Source of the DNA: Aselliscus stoliczkanus
Taxonomy: Eukaryota > Chordata > Mammalia > Chiroptera > Hipposideridae
Reading direction: 5' to 3'
Length of the DNA: 64,000 nt
NCBI GenBank assembly: GCA_033961575.1
Contig: CM066738.1
Location: 98,729,478 to 98,793,477, forward strand
In this document: positions 21,370-33,034 of the stretch, piece after piece
Layout of the letters: the number at the start of each line of letters is the position of its first letter
Position numbering within the stretch: position 1 is the stretch's first letter
Notes under the pieces: model-generated
What the model was told of the DNA's origin: nothing
Seen by the model: the letters and a program-made list of their open reading frames with translations, nothing else
Database searches by the model: none
Made by a program: the position numbers and the translations under genes

Positions 21370-22925
21370 CTCCACTACATAATGTCTTCAGCCTCTCCCA
21401 TTTCCTTTGGTCTCTTCCTCCCAGCCTACAAACATGCAAGTCTCTTCAGATAACACACCAACACATGGAACAGAATCATTTCCTTACCTTTCCATCTACT
21501 TTGGTTACTGCCTCAGCTGGCTGATTTTCCCACTTCCTAACAAAACAGGGAGCACTCCTTGGCACTGCTTGGCACTCTATTCTCTTGGTCTTGAGGGCAC
21601 CCCTCTCTCTTGCTTCCCTTCAGTGCTTTCCTGCTTCTGCTCAAACTCTCTGAGCATACGTTTTGAGTTTCCTCCACTGGCTCGTCTCTCATTGTCTTCT
21701 TACTCATTGATATTCCCTAGGGCTCATCTATTCTGAACATTCACTCCCTGTGATTCTTCATCTACTCCAATATCTTAAATATGCTAACAGTTCTTAGAGT
21801 CATAGACTTCTTTCTGAAGTCTAGAATCATGTTTCTGATTGGTTATTGTATACCTCAAAGGCAACATATCAATAATAGAATTAATTTTTTCCCCAAAATA
21901 TTTTCCTTTATTCACCCTCTTCCTTAGAGAAACTCTGGGAATTCTTCTTTTTTTTTTTTCTTTTTTTTCCTCCTGAGCCATCTTGCCACCTGTTGGCAGC
22001 TCAGCAGCAGCTCAGCTCTGGCTGGGCATTGAACTGCTGTTGCTCAGAGCTCAACTCACACTCTTGAGCAAGCTCCTAACTAACTGAACCACTTGGCTGG
22101 CCCTTTGGGAATTATTCTTAATTCCTTCCTCACTCTCCTTTACTTCTATGGCCTGGTTGATTCTACTCCTAAATATCTCTTGAATTCATCTAATTATTTC
22201 CATTCCATTTGCTGTTGGTCTTATTATTGTTCTCACTACCTTTCACCTGAGTTATCAGAACCTTCTTGATAATGTTTCTTGCCTTAATTTTCACGTATCT
22301 CCAATGTGATCCTCGCTTAGCCTGCAATCATCACAGTAGACTTTAAAAACAAAATGACACTAAACAAAAGGGAATAATCCCTTAATTATACCATTCTCCT
22401 TGTAAAAACCTTTGAGTGGTACAATGTTGATTTCCAAAGCAAAGTTTTACTTCTTTGGGCAAAGTCGAGGCACATTTCAATTTGACTCTTATTTGCCTTC
22501 CCAGTCAAATCTGCATCATTCTTCCCACGCAATCTTTGGTTTCTATTTGTGCCCTTTCATGTCCACATGTTTCTGTACATTCACACACAGTTTTCTCTTC
22601 CTAGAACAAGTGTCTTCCCCTCAATGTTCCGCTCAAAAATCTCCGCATTCTCCTTCAAAAGTGCAATAGAGCATTATTCCTTCTAGGAAGATGTTCCTAA
22701 CCCATAGTTGCATGAGACACTGTGTCCTCATAACCATTTACACATATCTTCATTCGTGGCCTTATGACAATGCACTATAACTATTATTTCCATGTCTGTC
22801 TTCCTGGCTCAGCTGTGAACCTCCTGAGGCTACGATTGTCATATTTATCTTTGCATCCCCATGCCCTAGCATAGATTCTGGCACACAGAAGGAACTCAAT
22901 AAATGCTTGTGGAAAAAAGAAAAAA
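21370..22925 (+). mobile_element. L2 (LINE-2) 3' region, sense, split by a SINE
   Basis: Colinear with the L2 3' part. It has C/T-rich sequence with repeated 'ttcctccc' and 'cttctcactc' wording, TCTCACTACCTTTCACCTGAG, CAATCATCACAGTAGAC, AACCTTTGAGTGGTAC, CTTTGGGCAAAG, TTCCTAGAACAAGTGTCTTCCCC, GAAGATGTTCCTAACCC, and the L2 tail GGCACACAGAAGGAACTCAATAAATGCTTG near 22880. L2 is an extinct CR1-clade LINE. The SINE 21950-22105 divides it. Confidence 0.75.
21936..22119 (-). mobile_element. tRNA-derived SINE, short form (type B), with target-site duplication
   Basis: Minus-strand reading from 22105: GGGCCAGCCAAGTGGTTCAG, box-A-like region, GCAACAGCAGTTCAATGCCC (decayed box B), then GCTGCCAACAGGTGGCAAGATGGCTCAGGAGG and a long A/G-rich tail (T-rich at 21945-21968). 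TGGGAATTCTTCTT at 21936-21949 and TGGGAATTATTCTT at 22106-22119 flank it, one mismatch in 14, so this is the target-site duplication. It inserted into an L2. It ends within a few bases of the same internal point as the SINE at 33342. Confidence 0.85.
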
Positions 22926-23545
22926 AGACTAAATAAATGGAGCCTCTTCTTTTCAGAAAGTATGGGGCATGAGGCAATCATCCTGTGTTTTGATATCCAT
23001 AACGCACAAGATTCTAATGAGTAGACTGAATGTTTGTTTTATTATACTCCCTTCAACACTTCTGCTAGAGAACACTTGCTCCAGGGCAAAGATGAGAATT
23101 TGGTATTTTTAGCTTCTAATGACCTCAGATCTCTTCTGTATGCTTCCCAGTTCCAAGCATGTGTATGTGTTAGCCATGGGGACAGACCGTGCATATACAA
23201 TTTCAAGGAATTACCTCAGAAGGAAACATTTGAGCAGCAGTCATCAGTAAGGAGTGGGCGCATTTAACATGTTGCTATTGGGAAAAATGTAGGATCCCTC
23301 ATTATTGGGCATTCCTCTTTGAACAGTGTTTCTCGCCTGGGTGGTAGAGTTGAGCCTTTGAAAACGTCTTTGATTCTTTGGGGACTTGCTCTTTAAGTCA
23401 CCATTAGATCAAACTGTAAGCAGAAAGGCAGGTGCATTTGTGTTAATAACCCAACCAGTTTACCATATATCTGCATCCTGACTCATGGATGACCTAAGAG
23501 TGCCTGTGGTTTCCTTGGACACTCACATCCCTGCTTTGATGAGCC

Positions 23546-23588
<43 letters not shown>

Positions 23589-24509
23589 AAATTCCACAAT
23601 GTAGTGACTTATTCAAAGAATGATGTCTTAATAGATAATGAAGGACTTGAGGTATTCCATTACCTGTCAGTGGCTAATTTTTGCAGAGAAACTTGGATTA
23701 AATTGGTCATTTTAGCATCTACTTATACAGTATTCTGTGGTTTCACATGCTGTAGTCTCGTTTCTGCAACTATCTGTTCAGTTCCTTGATTAAAGGGGCC
23801 ACATATTGAGGTACTTCTCTATACTCCACATGGCTATGTATATAGAAGCTTCTTGATACAATATATATAAAATTATCAAACCTTAGAACGATAGTTAGTT
23901 GAAAACTCAGTTTCTTTATGTTTTTCTCAGTGTCATAGATCTTATCAAATGTCTAAACTAAAAATAGCCATTCTCACAGAAGAATGATTATTATTACAAA
24001 AGTTTTTTCCAAAAACTATTTAAGTTACTGCTCTGATTTAATGATGTCTCTCTTCATAAATCAGAGACTGCATGTGTAATTGTCTGCATAGCAAAATGAA
24101 GAGAGCTAAAGCTGAGAGGGAGGTGAATTCTCTCCACTGTGGACTAATTGAAGTTGATCTTGATCTGGTTTAGTTTTTCTTGGGGCTACTTGGAAATAGC
24201 AGGACCAGAGGCATTTGCTAGTGTCCTTTCAGATGTTGATAACAGAGACTTCCTGTAGACTTTAAAATAAAGAAGACGCCCCCACAGTGCAATGGCAACC
24301 AATTATAAGATGAACAGTTGTCTTGTGAGTTGATGGTTTTAATGCCATGCATCATGCTGGACTGATTAAACACCTTTCCTCTGCCCTAAAATAACCAATT
24401 TATTGTCTGAAAAGACAATGTTGTAAAAAGCTGCTATCTATATAAGCCGGTGGCTCCACCACCCTGAGTGCTGTCCAGTGTAGAAAGAACTATTTGTTTC
24501 AAGAGGGTG
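22926..24509. other. Mostly single-copy DNA with an (AC)n run
   Basis: No named transposon or gene. Open frames of at most 77 codons. A perfect AC microsatellite lies at 23547-23582. TATA-like AT runs near 23860-23870 have no supporting context. Confidence 0.4.
23547..23582. repeat. (AC)n microsatellite
   Basis: About 18 uninterrupted AC units. Alternating purine-pyrimidine of this length can adopt Z-DNA and is likely polymorphic. Confidence 0.96.
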
Positions 24510-25727
24510 TTAAAAACTAACAGTTTTATTGAAATCTAATTCATATACCATAAAATTCACCCCCTTAAAGTATATAATTCAGCAGTTTTTACTATATTCA
24601 CTATGTTGTGTAGCTGTTATCACTGTATAATTTCAAAACAACTTTAACACCCCAGAGCCATTAGCAGTCACTCCTCCAGAAACTATTAAGGTGCTTTCTA
24701 TTTCTATGGCTTTGTCTATCCTGGATATTTCATATAAATGACATTGAATCATTCAGTAGATGACCTTTTGTGACAGGCTTCTTTCATCCACTGTAATGTA
24801 GCCAAGATTTATCCATGTTGTAGCAGGTATCAATACCGCATTCCTTTTTATTGCTAAATACTACTACATTCTAGGGATTTATAGCATTTTACTTACCTAC
24901 TCACAATTGATGAACGCTTGGGCTGTTTCCAATTTGGGGATATTATAAATAATGCTACTGTGAGCATTCATGCATGGGTTTTTGTGTGGACATATGTTTG
25001 CAGTCCTCTTAGAGTATACTTAGGAGTGGAATTGCTGGGCCATATGGTAACTCTATGCTCAGCATTTTAAGAAACTGCCAGGTTATTTTCCAAAGTATCT
25101 GCCTCATTTTACATTCCCACTGGCAGTGTATGAGGGTTGCTATTTCTCCACATCCTCACCAACATATATTATCTGTATTTCTAATTTTAGACATTCTAGC
25201 ATGCTTGAAGTGGTGTCTCTTTATAGTTTTGGTGTGCCTTTCCCTAATCAAATGACTAATGATGCTGAGCATGTTTTCATGTGATTATTGGCCATTTGAA
25301 TACCTTCTTTGGAGAAATGACTATTCAAGTCCTTGGCCCATTTTAAAAATTATGTTTTCTTTTATTGTTGAATGGTAGGAGTTCTTTATACATTCTGGAC
25401 ACAAATCCCTTATAGGTCATATGATTTGGAAATATTTTCCTCCATTCTGTGGGCTGTCTTTTCAGTTTCTTGAGGATGTCTTTTGAAGCATAAAAATTTT
25501 TACTTTTGACAAAGTTTATTTTTTTCTTTTGTTGCTTATGCTTGTGGTGTCATATCTAAGAAACCATTATTAATGCAAGGTCAGAAAGGATTGCTTCCAT
25601 ATTCTGTCCTGAGGGTTTTCTAGTTTTCACTCTTACATTTAGGTAGAAAATCTATTTTGAGTTAATTTTTGTATATAGTGTAAGGTAGGGTCAAGAGGAT
25701 CTTGTTAAGCATGCTCCCGTGTTGTAT
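24510..25727 (-). mobile_element. Old L1 3' end, antisense
   Basis: Plus-strand text is reverse-complement L1: 3' UTR (CAGTTTTATTGAAATCTAATTCATATACC, AATTCACCCCCTTAAAG), then ORF2 C-terminus (CTAAATACTACTACATTC, GATGAACGCTTGGGCTGTTTCC, GGAGTGGAATTGCTGGGCC, CACATCCTCACCAACA) and further upstream ORF2 (GGAGTTCTTTATACATTCTGG, TTTGTTGCTTATGCTTGTGG, GTGTAAGGTAGGG). About 1.2 kb, colinear, diverged; L1M type. No intact frame. Confidence 0.88.
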
Positions 25728-28558
25728 ATCAGTTTAAAATGTGAACACAGAAATCTGTAAGTTTCCTGGAAGTCCACATTATAAAAACCAACTTGCGTGG
25801 CAAACTTGACTTTATTGATTATTTATTGAGTGGAATTCTGTTCAAGATGATGGAAGGCTAAAATTGTGTTAAAGGAAACTTATAGGATTTTCGGCAGGAC
25901 TGTGAACCAATTTTAAGAACTTCTATAAAATTTCAAATGTAATTTTAAAAATCTCATAGCTGGATGGACAGCTTGGAGAAAATCGTTATGGATGCTTTTT
26001 CCAAACATTTTTAACTTGGTTCAAACCAATTATTTAACCTTGTGTACATTTTCTGAAGGTTTATTTTATATGGGTCTGATTAATTTACATGCCATTCTTC
26101 AAAACTCTGTCTAAACCACATTGCTGCTATCAAACTCTGTGAGTTTCTTCTAAAGCCCTCTTAAACCCAACAAAATCATGTTAACAACTCCAGGGTCTAA
26201 GTTAAAATCTTTCCACTTCAATATAAGAACCATCAGGTTTGAATGTGTCTGGATACAAAAACCTATTTTCCCATTTTGAGGAGAAAATCCTTTTTCAGGG
26301 ACTCTCCCTTGAAAGTATTTGTTATAACATATTTGGGCTTATAACCAAAACCTTGGGTTTGTACGTTGAAGTTTTCTTTCACACTTATCATCAACACAAT
26401 ATAAATTAAAAAGAACCTCAAATCTTGCTACCCTGAGGTCCTGTGAAGGAAAACCCACAGAGAAAAAGAGTGAATCACTGTACTTCACAATGGCTGTTCA
26501 CTTCCCTTCTTTTATCCAAGGAATGAAACTAATTGAGATGATATTTGCAAATCACAATGCCTGGCCCATCATAAGTCTTCAAAAAGCATTGAGTTCTCTT
26601 TTCTTTAAAAATTTTAAGGCATGGAAAGGTCTTAAAATGGTTCCCATTTGTAATCACTTGTATGGAGAGAAACACCTGTAAATAAAAGGGAATTTGCAAA
26701 TAGTCTTTCACAAAGCACGTTACCTAATGGTTATGCAAGCAGTGAACATCCTCTCAGCATTAATAAGCCAATATGAACCAGTAAGAACTCGGGTGAGGAC
26801 TTTTTTCCCAACCAGAATAGGGGGGCTAGGGTTTATAGGGCAATAGATTAGGCAATTTGTATCCCAGGCAATATTGTTGTCATTATAATGAGCATTTTCT
26901 GATTTATTTCTTTAATGTATTTATTATGAATATATTACATAAGCGGTAGTCTGCCCCAGGACTGGAAATTTAGGAGACTGAGTTTTCACACTCAGCCTGT
27001 TCACTAATTATTTGGTTGGTTGGTTATTATCTTATAATTTTTAAAAGGTTTGAGAGAGTAGCCTTGCTAATAAAATGCTGTACAGTATCAAAAATTATGT
27101 CATGTCTTCTGTTCTAATATCTACAAGAACATTGAAATTTGGCCTGACAATGAAGTATGAGACAAATATGCAGAAACTTGGTATTTTTACTATAAATATA
27201 ATTTACTTCAAAACCACAGAGACTGTTCACAATCATTGCTATAGGTAACTAAGCAAGGCAATTTAGCAGCAAATAAATGACGAGTCATGACGAATATTTT
27301 CTGGAGTTGATAAATGGAAGCAAATACAAATGGGGTGGAGTTTAAGTGAGTTAAGAAATGTTTTTCTAATTCTTGCATTGATTTATATGGGATATAAAAA
27401 GGTACTCAAAACCTTTGCATCTCAATCTTAACCTAATGAGATTTCTCCTTTCAATTATGTGTTTAAAAGGCAGTTGTTAACTACTCACTGTGTGAAAGAC
27501 TCAAAGGAAAGAGAAGATATAATCTCTAATGTGAAGAGACACTTTTTGTGGGGAGACAAAAACATACAGGAATAATTTAAATACACATCTCCAAAGAATA
27601 CAAACTAATGCAATAGCTACTAACACGAAATTGTGAGAAAATAACTGATCGCAGCTATTACCTACCAGTCTCAGATGTCATATTTCCTTAAATGCCCAAA
27701 TCACATTAGACCAAACTTCCAACATACTTCACTAAAGGATGCTCTGGATCCCTGATTCATTCATTTCTAAGGAGTTCCAAAGGGATGCTTTCAAAATTCT
27801 GGGTTTTGCTGTGTTGGTTTCTTAAAAGTTCATTAATTAATTTTGTCTTGGTACACTTCCCTTTAACATAATTCACTGGAACCCAGTCATATATGACATC
27901 AACATATAATTCAAAATCTAGGTTATTCAGGGTTCCAAAACACTACACAAGGACTTCAGCAGAATACTAAGGGTTTCTTTCAGGTATCCTGGCATGGACA
28001 GCGCCTCCACCATAACATAAAGTTATGAAGATATGCTTCCATGTTGGACCTGCAGCCTTCTAGTACCTATTGTACACTAAATGTTTGGAAAGGAATAAAT
28101 ACAAGTCTCCCAAGAATAGAAACTTAAGTTTTAGAAAACAAACTTTCCACAAAGGATTATGATTTATATAGACTCAATTCTACCCACAAAACAAACAAAC
28201 AAACAACATATTTTACAAACAGCAATCCGAGTGACACTGTTTAACCCATGACATTCACCTATTTCAATCCAAAGAGCCAAACTTCAAAGCTTTAGAAGAA
28301 GAATAAAACCTTTCAAGTCTATGGCTGTCTTTCTGGAGTCTGGACAGAATCACATGGTGACTTCTATTTCTTCTTGATAGCCCTGGGTCCTTTTTAGACA
28401 TGGACGATGAACTTTGAGGAAATAGAGGGGTGAAGCATGACATGTGAGAAGCTACCCCAGAAACATTCTCTTTAGGCTTCCTTGGCCTTGCCTTCCTGCA
28501 TCAGCCCATCATCACCAAGCTGATCATCATGTTTAGTAGCAGCAGCGCCAGCAGTTCT
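25728..28558. other. AT-rich single-copy DNA, nothing recognised
   Basis: About 2.8 kb. No exon-like frame, RNA gene or repeat called with confidence. A CAAA-type simple run lies near 28188-28206. A weak MIR-like resemblance around 26940-27010 was not strong enough to call. Confidence 0.4.
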
Positions 28559-28645
28559 CAGTGACCATTTACAAAGTGCCTGCTGTGTGCTGGGCCCGTG
28601 AAAGCCTGTGGAGGCAACAGATAATAAAGTCTTTGCAAAGGAGCA
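28559..28645 (-). repeat. L2/MIR3-like 3' fragment, antisense
   Basis: TTTACAAAGTGCCTGCTGTGTGCTGGGCCC followed by AGATAATAAAGT resembles antisense L2 ('ttattgagtgcctactatgtgccaggc ... acagacaataaa'). Confidence 0.5.
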
Positions 28646-28774
28646 ACCAAGATATGCTTCCGATCCCTTCATGTTTGTCTTCAAGGGTTAAGAATTAGGC
28701 ACATTTTTGCCTGGACAACTAGAGAGATAGCCACAGGATCTGCCTTACCATGCTCCGTTAGCTATTGCAGATCG

Positions 28775-28965
28775 TACAATCTTAGAGCTGGAAGGGACCT
28801 GAGAAATGATCTGATCCACTTTACAAGCAAGGACATGAAGGTCCAGACAAGTTGTGTTTTGCCTCAAGTCAGAGAACTCAGTCATGGGAGAAAGGAACTG
28901 GACTCTGATCTCCCAAGTTCAAGTCCAGCAGACTTCCTAGTATACCACTCTGCCTCTCCTCTTGA
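28775..28965 (-). repeat. MIR-family repeat, antisense
   Basis: Pattern AGAGCTGGAAGGGACCTGAGAAATGATCTGATCC, then TTTACAAGCAAGGACATGAAGGTCCAGA, TGCCTCAAGTCAGAGAACTCAG, GGACTCTGATCTCCCAAGTTCAAGTCCAG and CTAGTATACCACTCTGCCTCTCC. This is the familiar mammalian repeat reading 'tggaagggacctyagagatcat...ttttacagatgaggaaactgaggc...actataccactctgcctc'. I assign it to the MIR/MIR3 group. Confidence 0.7.
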
Positions 28966-29474
28966 ATAATTTCCCAGGGAACGAAGGGGCATCATTAGAA
29001 TATACTTAATATTAAAATAATATTAGTACTCCTGGTAGAAGTAATAAATAGTCCATTTCTACATTATTATAATAATTTTAGTAAATATTACTAAGGAAGA
29101 CAAGGAGAATATTTCTGAAATTTTGATAATTGTTCTTATTTTCTGGGATTCCAATTTGCTCTCATAATTTACATTTGGAGCCTTAGATTTTATTATTAAA
29201 TTATCATATATTAATTATTACATGTTTCAGTCTCACGATTGAACACAGTAATGGTGTTAGGTACTAAAAAGGCAGCATGATCCATCCAATAACTTCATGA
29301 AAAGTTTTCAAATATAATTCATAATATAATATGGTAGTATGTGTACCTCCTTCATGGTTTTTTCTCATCATGAACATTGAACACTTCTTTTGTACATACT
29401 CCATATTTTTTTTCGCATGGGTTCACAATACTTGAACAAACAAACTAGCTTCATTATGAGCACCCAGTAGAAAG
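28966..29474. other. AT-rich single-copy DNA
   Basis: About 500 bp dominated by A/T, with TAATAATA and TTATTATTA motifs. No gene or named repeat. Confidence 0.4.
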
Positions 29475-29650
29475 AATATAGGTTTTGATGTCCAAAGATT
29501 CTAGCTCAAATTTCAAATTATTCAACCTCTCTGAACTGTAATATCCCCAACACTGAATGGTGATAATGATATCTTCTTTAGATTGTATCTGGAATGAGTA
29601 CATGTAAAGTGCCTTAGACATATAGGCTCTTATTCAACAGTAGCTAATTT
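29475..29650 (+). repeat. MIR element, sense
   Basis: Blocks: GTTTTGATGTCCAAAGATTCTAGCTC, TTATTCAACCTCTCTGAACTGTAAT, ATGGTGATAATGATATC, GAATGAGTACATGTAAAGTGCCTTAG and TAGGCTCTTATTCAACAGTAGCTAA. These match sense MIR from core to tail. Confidence 0.75.
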
Positions 29651-29654
29651 TAAA

Positions 29655-29815
29655 GCTACTAAAGAAACACTTTCTACAAACCAAAAACTTCTGATGTATT
29701 GTTTCACTTAATCCTCACAGTTCCACTGTAAGGAAACACAGATTGAGAGATCTTGGGTTATTTGCCCACTGCCTCCCATGGGGCCAGATCATGAAAGAGC
29801 TAGGACTAAAATTAA
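29655..29815 (-). repeat. MIR element, antisense, tail-to-tail with previous MIR
   Basis: Blocks in antisense order: GTTTCACTTAATCCTCACAG, GTAAGGAAACACAGATTGAGAGATCTTGGG, TTTGCCCACTGCC, GAAAGAGCTAGGACTAAAATT. The 3' ends of the two MIRs face each other with only a few bases between. Confidence 0.65.
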
Positions 29816-31769
29816 GGTTGACCAGATTTTCAAATCTCCGGCAAATGTGCTATTTTTTTTAAACACCATAATAGCTGAGGACATGAAGTGGGAAGAGAAG
29901 GTAGTGAAAGTCTGTGAGCCTTCAACTTTGCAAAAACTCAATACCCTTCCTCCCCATTCCTTTGTAATCTAAGGTAGAATACTTCAGAAATCTTTGGGTT
30001 CATCCAACGTGCATCAGCTTTTCCATGTAACTATTTCTGAGCAGACTGTAAATGATTCATTTCAAGCTCAAAGCACAACTCTGAGAAGAGTGCTAAGAGG
30101 AATTAAATTGATAACTAGGGAACAAGGATAGCATCCCTGTGAACACCCCCTCTCCTCCATCTTCCTGTCCATTTTCTGTCTGTCAGCTTGTTCGTCTTTG
30201 CACAGGCACCCGAAAGCTGACAGGTTGGCGAGATAATCAATAGAAGACAGAGCAGATGCCTATCAAGGGCACAGAAGGCACAGGTTATCACTATGTGTTT
30301 TAACTTCTCTTTAAATTTCATGGGACCCATATGAGGAATGATGAGTATGAAATAATTTGCTAGAAAATGCATAACTAATTAATCTATGACCATATTCCAT
30401 TGTAATACATTTAAACAAGGCACTTACTCTCTTTTGTAAAAGTTCATACACCCAATTCTGGCAAGCTGCTTTCCCCTTTTACAATGTGGGGGAAAAAAAA
30501 ATGTTCCTACTATGCTGAAAATTAAATTCGCTATGTGTACAAAATAGAAGACAATAAAGGCCCATGGCACTAAAAACTCATTAGGATTTTTTTGGTGGCA
30601 GTGCACAAAATATTGTAAAATAATGTAAACTCCAAATATTCTTAAATAATCAAAAACTAAACGAGAGGGAGTAGACTCTTTCAGTACCAGAGTTATGTTT
30701 CTTCAGAAATCCTCTGTTAAAGTTATATTTAGAACCAGGTTTGCTGATACAAGCTGATGTAGGGTATATAGGATAATGTGTGGAGTAATAAGAAATAAAG
30801 AACTGTTAGCTTTCATGTTGACTTATAACATTCAGAATATTGTGTTAAACAGATAAATATCATTGGAGAGTCTTCAGAAGGACATTTTTTTTTTCCCTTT
30901 GGTGGCTTCAATTCCCTGATGAGCCTCAGCCATGATTATTTGGCCAGTTAAAATGCTCAGCTTGGTGAATGATTTGGGAGTGGTAATATAATTAGAAGAC
31001 AGAATTTTGTTTCCTATTGACATTCAAAGGCTTGCACTGTGGTCCTCTCTCTGATTTATTAAACTTCCTCACTGTAAAATCCAAGGCAATTCCACCTGCC
31101 ATGCAGTATTGGCCTTACTCATAGGCAGAATTAATTTTTGCTAATATGAACTGATTTTTAAGTTAAGATGTTATTCTTGCTAAAATAGCACGTACCCCTC
31201 ACACTGAGGTTTATGAGTTTCTAACTAATATACCATCTTGCTAAAGATCAGTTTGATTTGGGAGATGTTGGAGGTCTAAGTTTGGAGCCCAGAGAAGAAA
31301 GGTCTCTTTGGAGACTAAAGTGGACATCTGTTGTTTTGTCCATCCACATTCTACCCTTTGCCTGCTGGTCACAGCCGCCCCCACCGGCTTCCCTTTTGGG
31401 GACTTCCTTCTCCCATTGCCCACAGTCATGGTGAAACGGTCCATCAAGATGTCCTGCCCTCCTCAGGGTGAGGGTGCATGATACTAGCCAGGCTTTCTTT
31501 GAGATTTAAATATTGAGAACATGACAAGAATAATAGTAATAAAAGTTATTGGAATTGCCTCATCTCAATGCTGGCATACTGAAAAGACCACTTAGTTCCA
31601 GCCACTTAGATCCCTAGAGCTGCTCTTATCTTTCAAGGCCTATTTTCTCTGTATAGCTTTGATTTTTAAGAGCTAACCCAGGGGGAGGTATTGGATGGAT
31701 ATGGTATCCTTTCAATGAAGTTCTTCCGTTTAAAGTAGTCACACTTGTTTTCCAATGCTAGTGAAGTTT
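29816..31769. other. Single-copy DNA, nothing recognised
   Basis: About 2 kb. Frames of up to 85 codons on both strands without family resemblance. No transposon recognised. Confidence 0.4.
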
Positions 31770-32268
31770 AACAGGACATGCACCCCAAAGTGTGCCACTT
31801 TGGAATGTTGATTATTTTGAGCAATAGGCACTTGAAAAACAGTAAGTGTGGGGAGAGGATTTCTCTGAATTTGCCTTGTCTGCCTACAGACAGGTCCTCC
31901 AAAAGCAACTCAATTGTCATAGATCCCCTCACTCTTATCACAGGAGAGGAGGAGACTAGATGTGGACACCACATCCAGACACACTTTGTCACAAGCTATC
32001 ATACCTCGCATCTATTCTTCTAAAGGTTCATTCACCTGTCCCTTAAGAGGACGAGATCCCCCTCTCCTTATTAAGATGCTATTTAAATCTGAATTCTAAG
32101 CCACCTCGAGCTTCCTCTTTACTCCCCCTGGGTATTTCCCATGTATGCATGAGATATACATGTTAATAAACGTTTGTTTGTTTTTCTCTTATTAATATGT
32201 CCTTTGTTGCGGGGCTTTTAGCTAAGAACTTAGAGGGTAGAGGGAAAATTATTTTTTCTCCTCTACAC
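31770..32268 (+). mobile_element. ERV1-like solo LTR, sense
   Basis: About 500 bp with LTR architecture. It has a U3-like region with CACTTGAAAAACAGTAAGTGTGG and GCCTACAGACAGGTCCTCC, a TATTTAAA box near 32078, and a pyrimidine-rich R region (GCTTCCTCTTTACTCCCCCTGGG). A polyadenylation signal AATAAA follows at about 32164, and the end is CTCCTCTACA. The 3' end matches, in reverse, the block at 37835-37900, so the two belong to related families. No internal coding region is attached. The class is inferred from composition and layout. Confidence 0.65.
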
Positions 32269-33034
32269 TAGCAACAAAGAGTCCTAACCAGCACAAATAT
32301 TCTTAAGGAGATGCTCTTAGCTCCCTTTCCCAGCCTCTGTCTGAACCCTGGTCCGGTTTCTCTTTTATGCCTGTACTCTACCTCTCTGTTTAGTGTGTTC
32401 ATTTAGGTGGTGATTCCTTGGCTGCCTCCACACAGCCCTACCCACTGTACACCTCTAGCCAAGTCTGTCCCACCCTTGACCTCAATCTAAGTTTCAAGAA
32501 CCTTGGCTCAAGTACAGTTTCCCCAGGCCTGCATCTTCCAGGAGGGATTTGGGACAACTAGTTGGATCCCTTTGGGGCATGACAGATTGTGAGCTGAATA
32601 CGACCACACTATCACCATGCCCCATGCACTAATGTATTCTAGTGTAAATCAACATACCTTGAAGCACTCCATAAGGTCTCTGAATCCTTTCCTTAAGGGG
32701 ACCAGGAGGGCGAAAGACTGCTAAGCAAGTACTGGAAATGTGAATAGGAGGTCATGTAGGTAGGAGAAAAGGACACACGCCTAGCCTTACATGCAAGAGT
32801 AAGGGCACACACAACACACATGCAGCTTGCAAATGGAGTCAGGTGCAAGCAGAAGAAAAGAGTCAGTGGTAGCAGAAGCTAGCATATACGTGTACCACTG
32901 AAACCAATTGTCTTATCATCATTGGTTCAGGTTCATGGGTTCCCATTGTTAAATGTTAATGTTAAAGTAATTAGAATTAAATAGTCCATGTTATCTTAAA
33001 CATGCACTATGATTTATATCAGCCATCTTAAGAT
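32269..33034. other. Single-copy DNA, nothing recognised
   Basis: About 770 bp. No exon, RNA gene or confident repeat. Confidence 0.4.

Noticed and set aside
23547..23582. CRISPR-like or satellite repeat
   Set aside because: Simple AC dinucleotide run; no spacers or longer unit. No CRISPR array is expected or seen in this mammalian sequence.
28472..28684. Minus-strand frame ending GDDGLMQEGKAKEA, coding-like tail
   Set aside because: Suggestive of a processed pseudogene, but upstream part overlaps an L2-like repeat and I could not name a parent gene.
32078..32170. Independent promoter and poly(A) signal of a cellular gene
   Set aside because: The TATA-like box and AATAAA fall in the order expected inside a solo LTR, so they are explained by the LTR.
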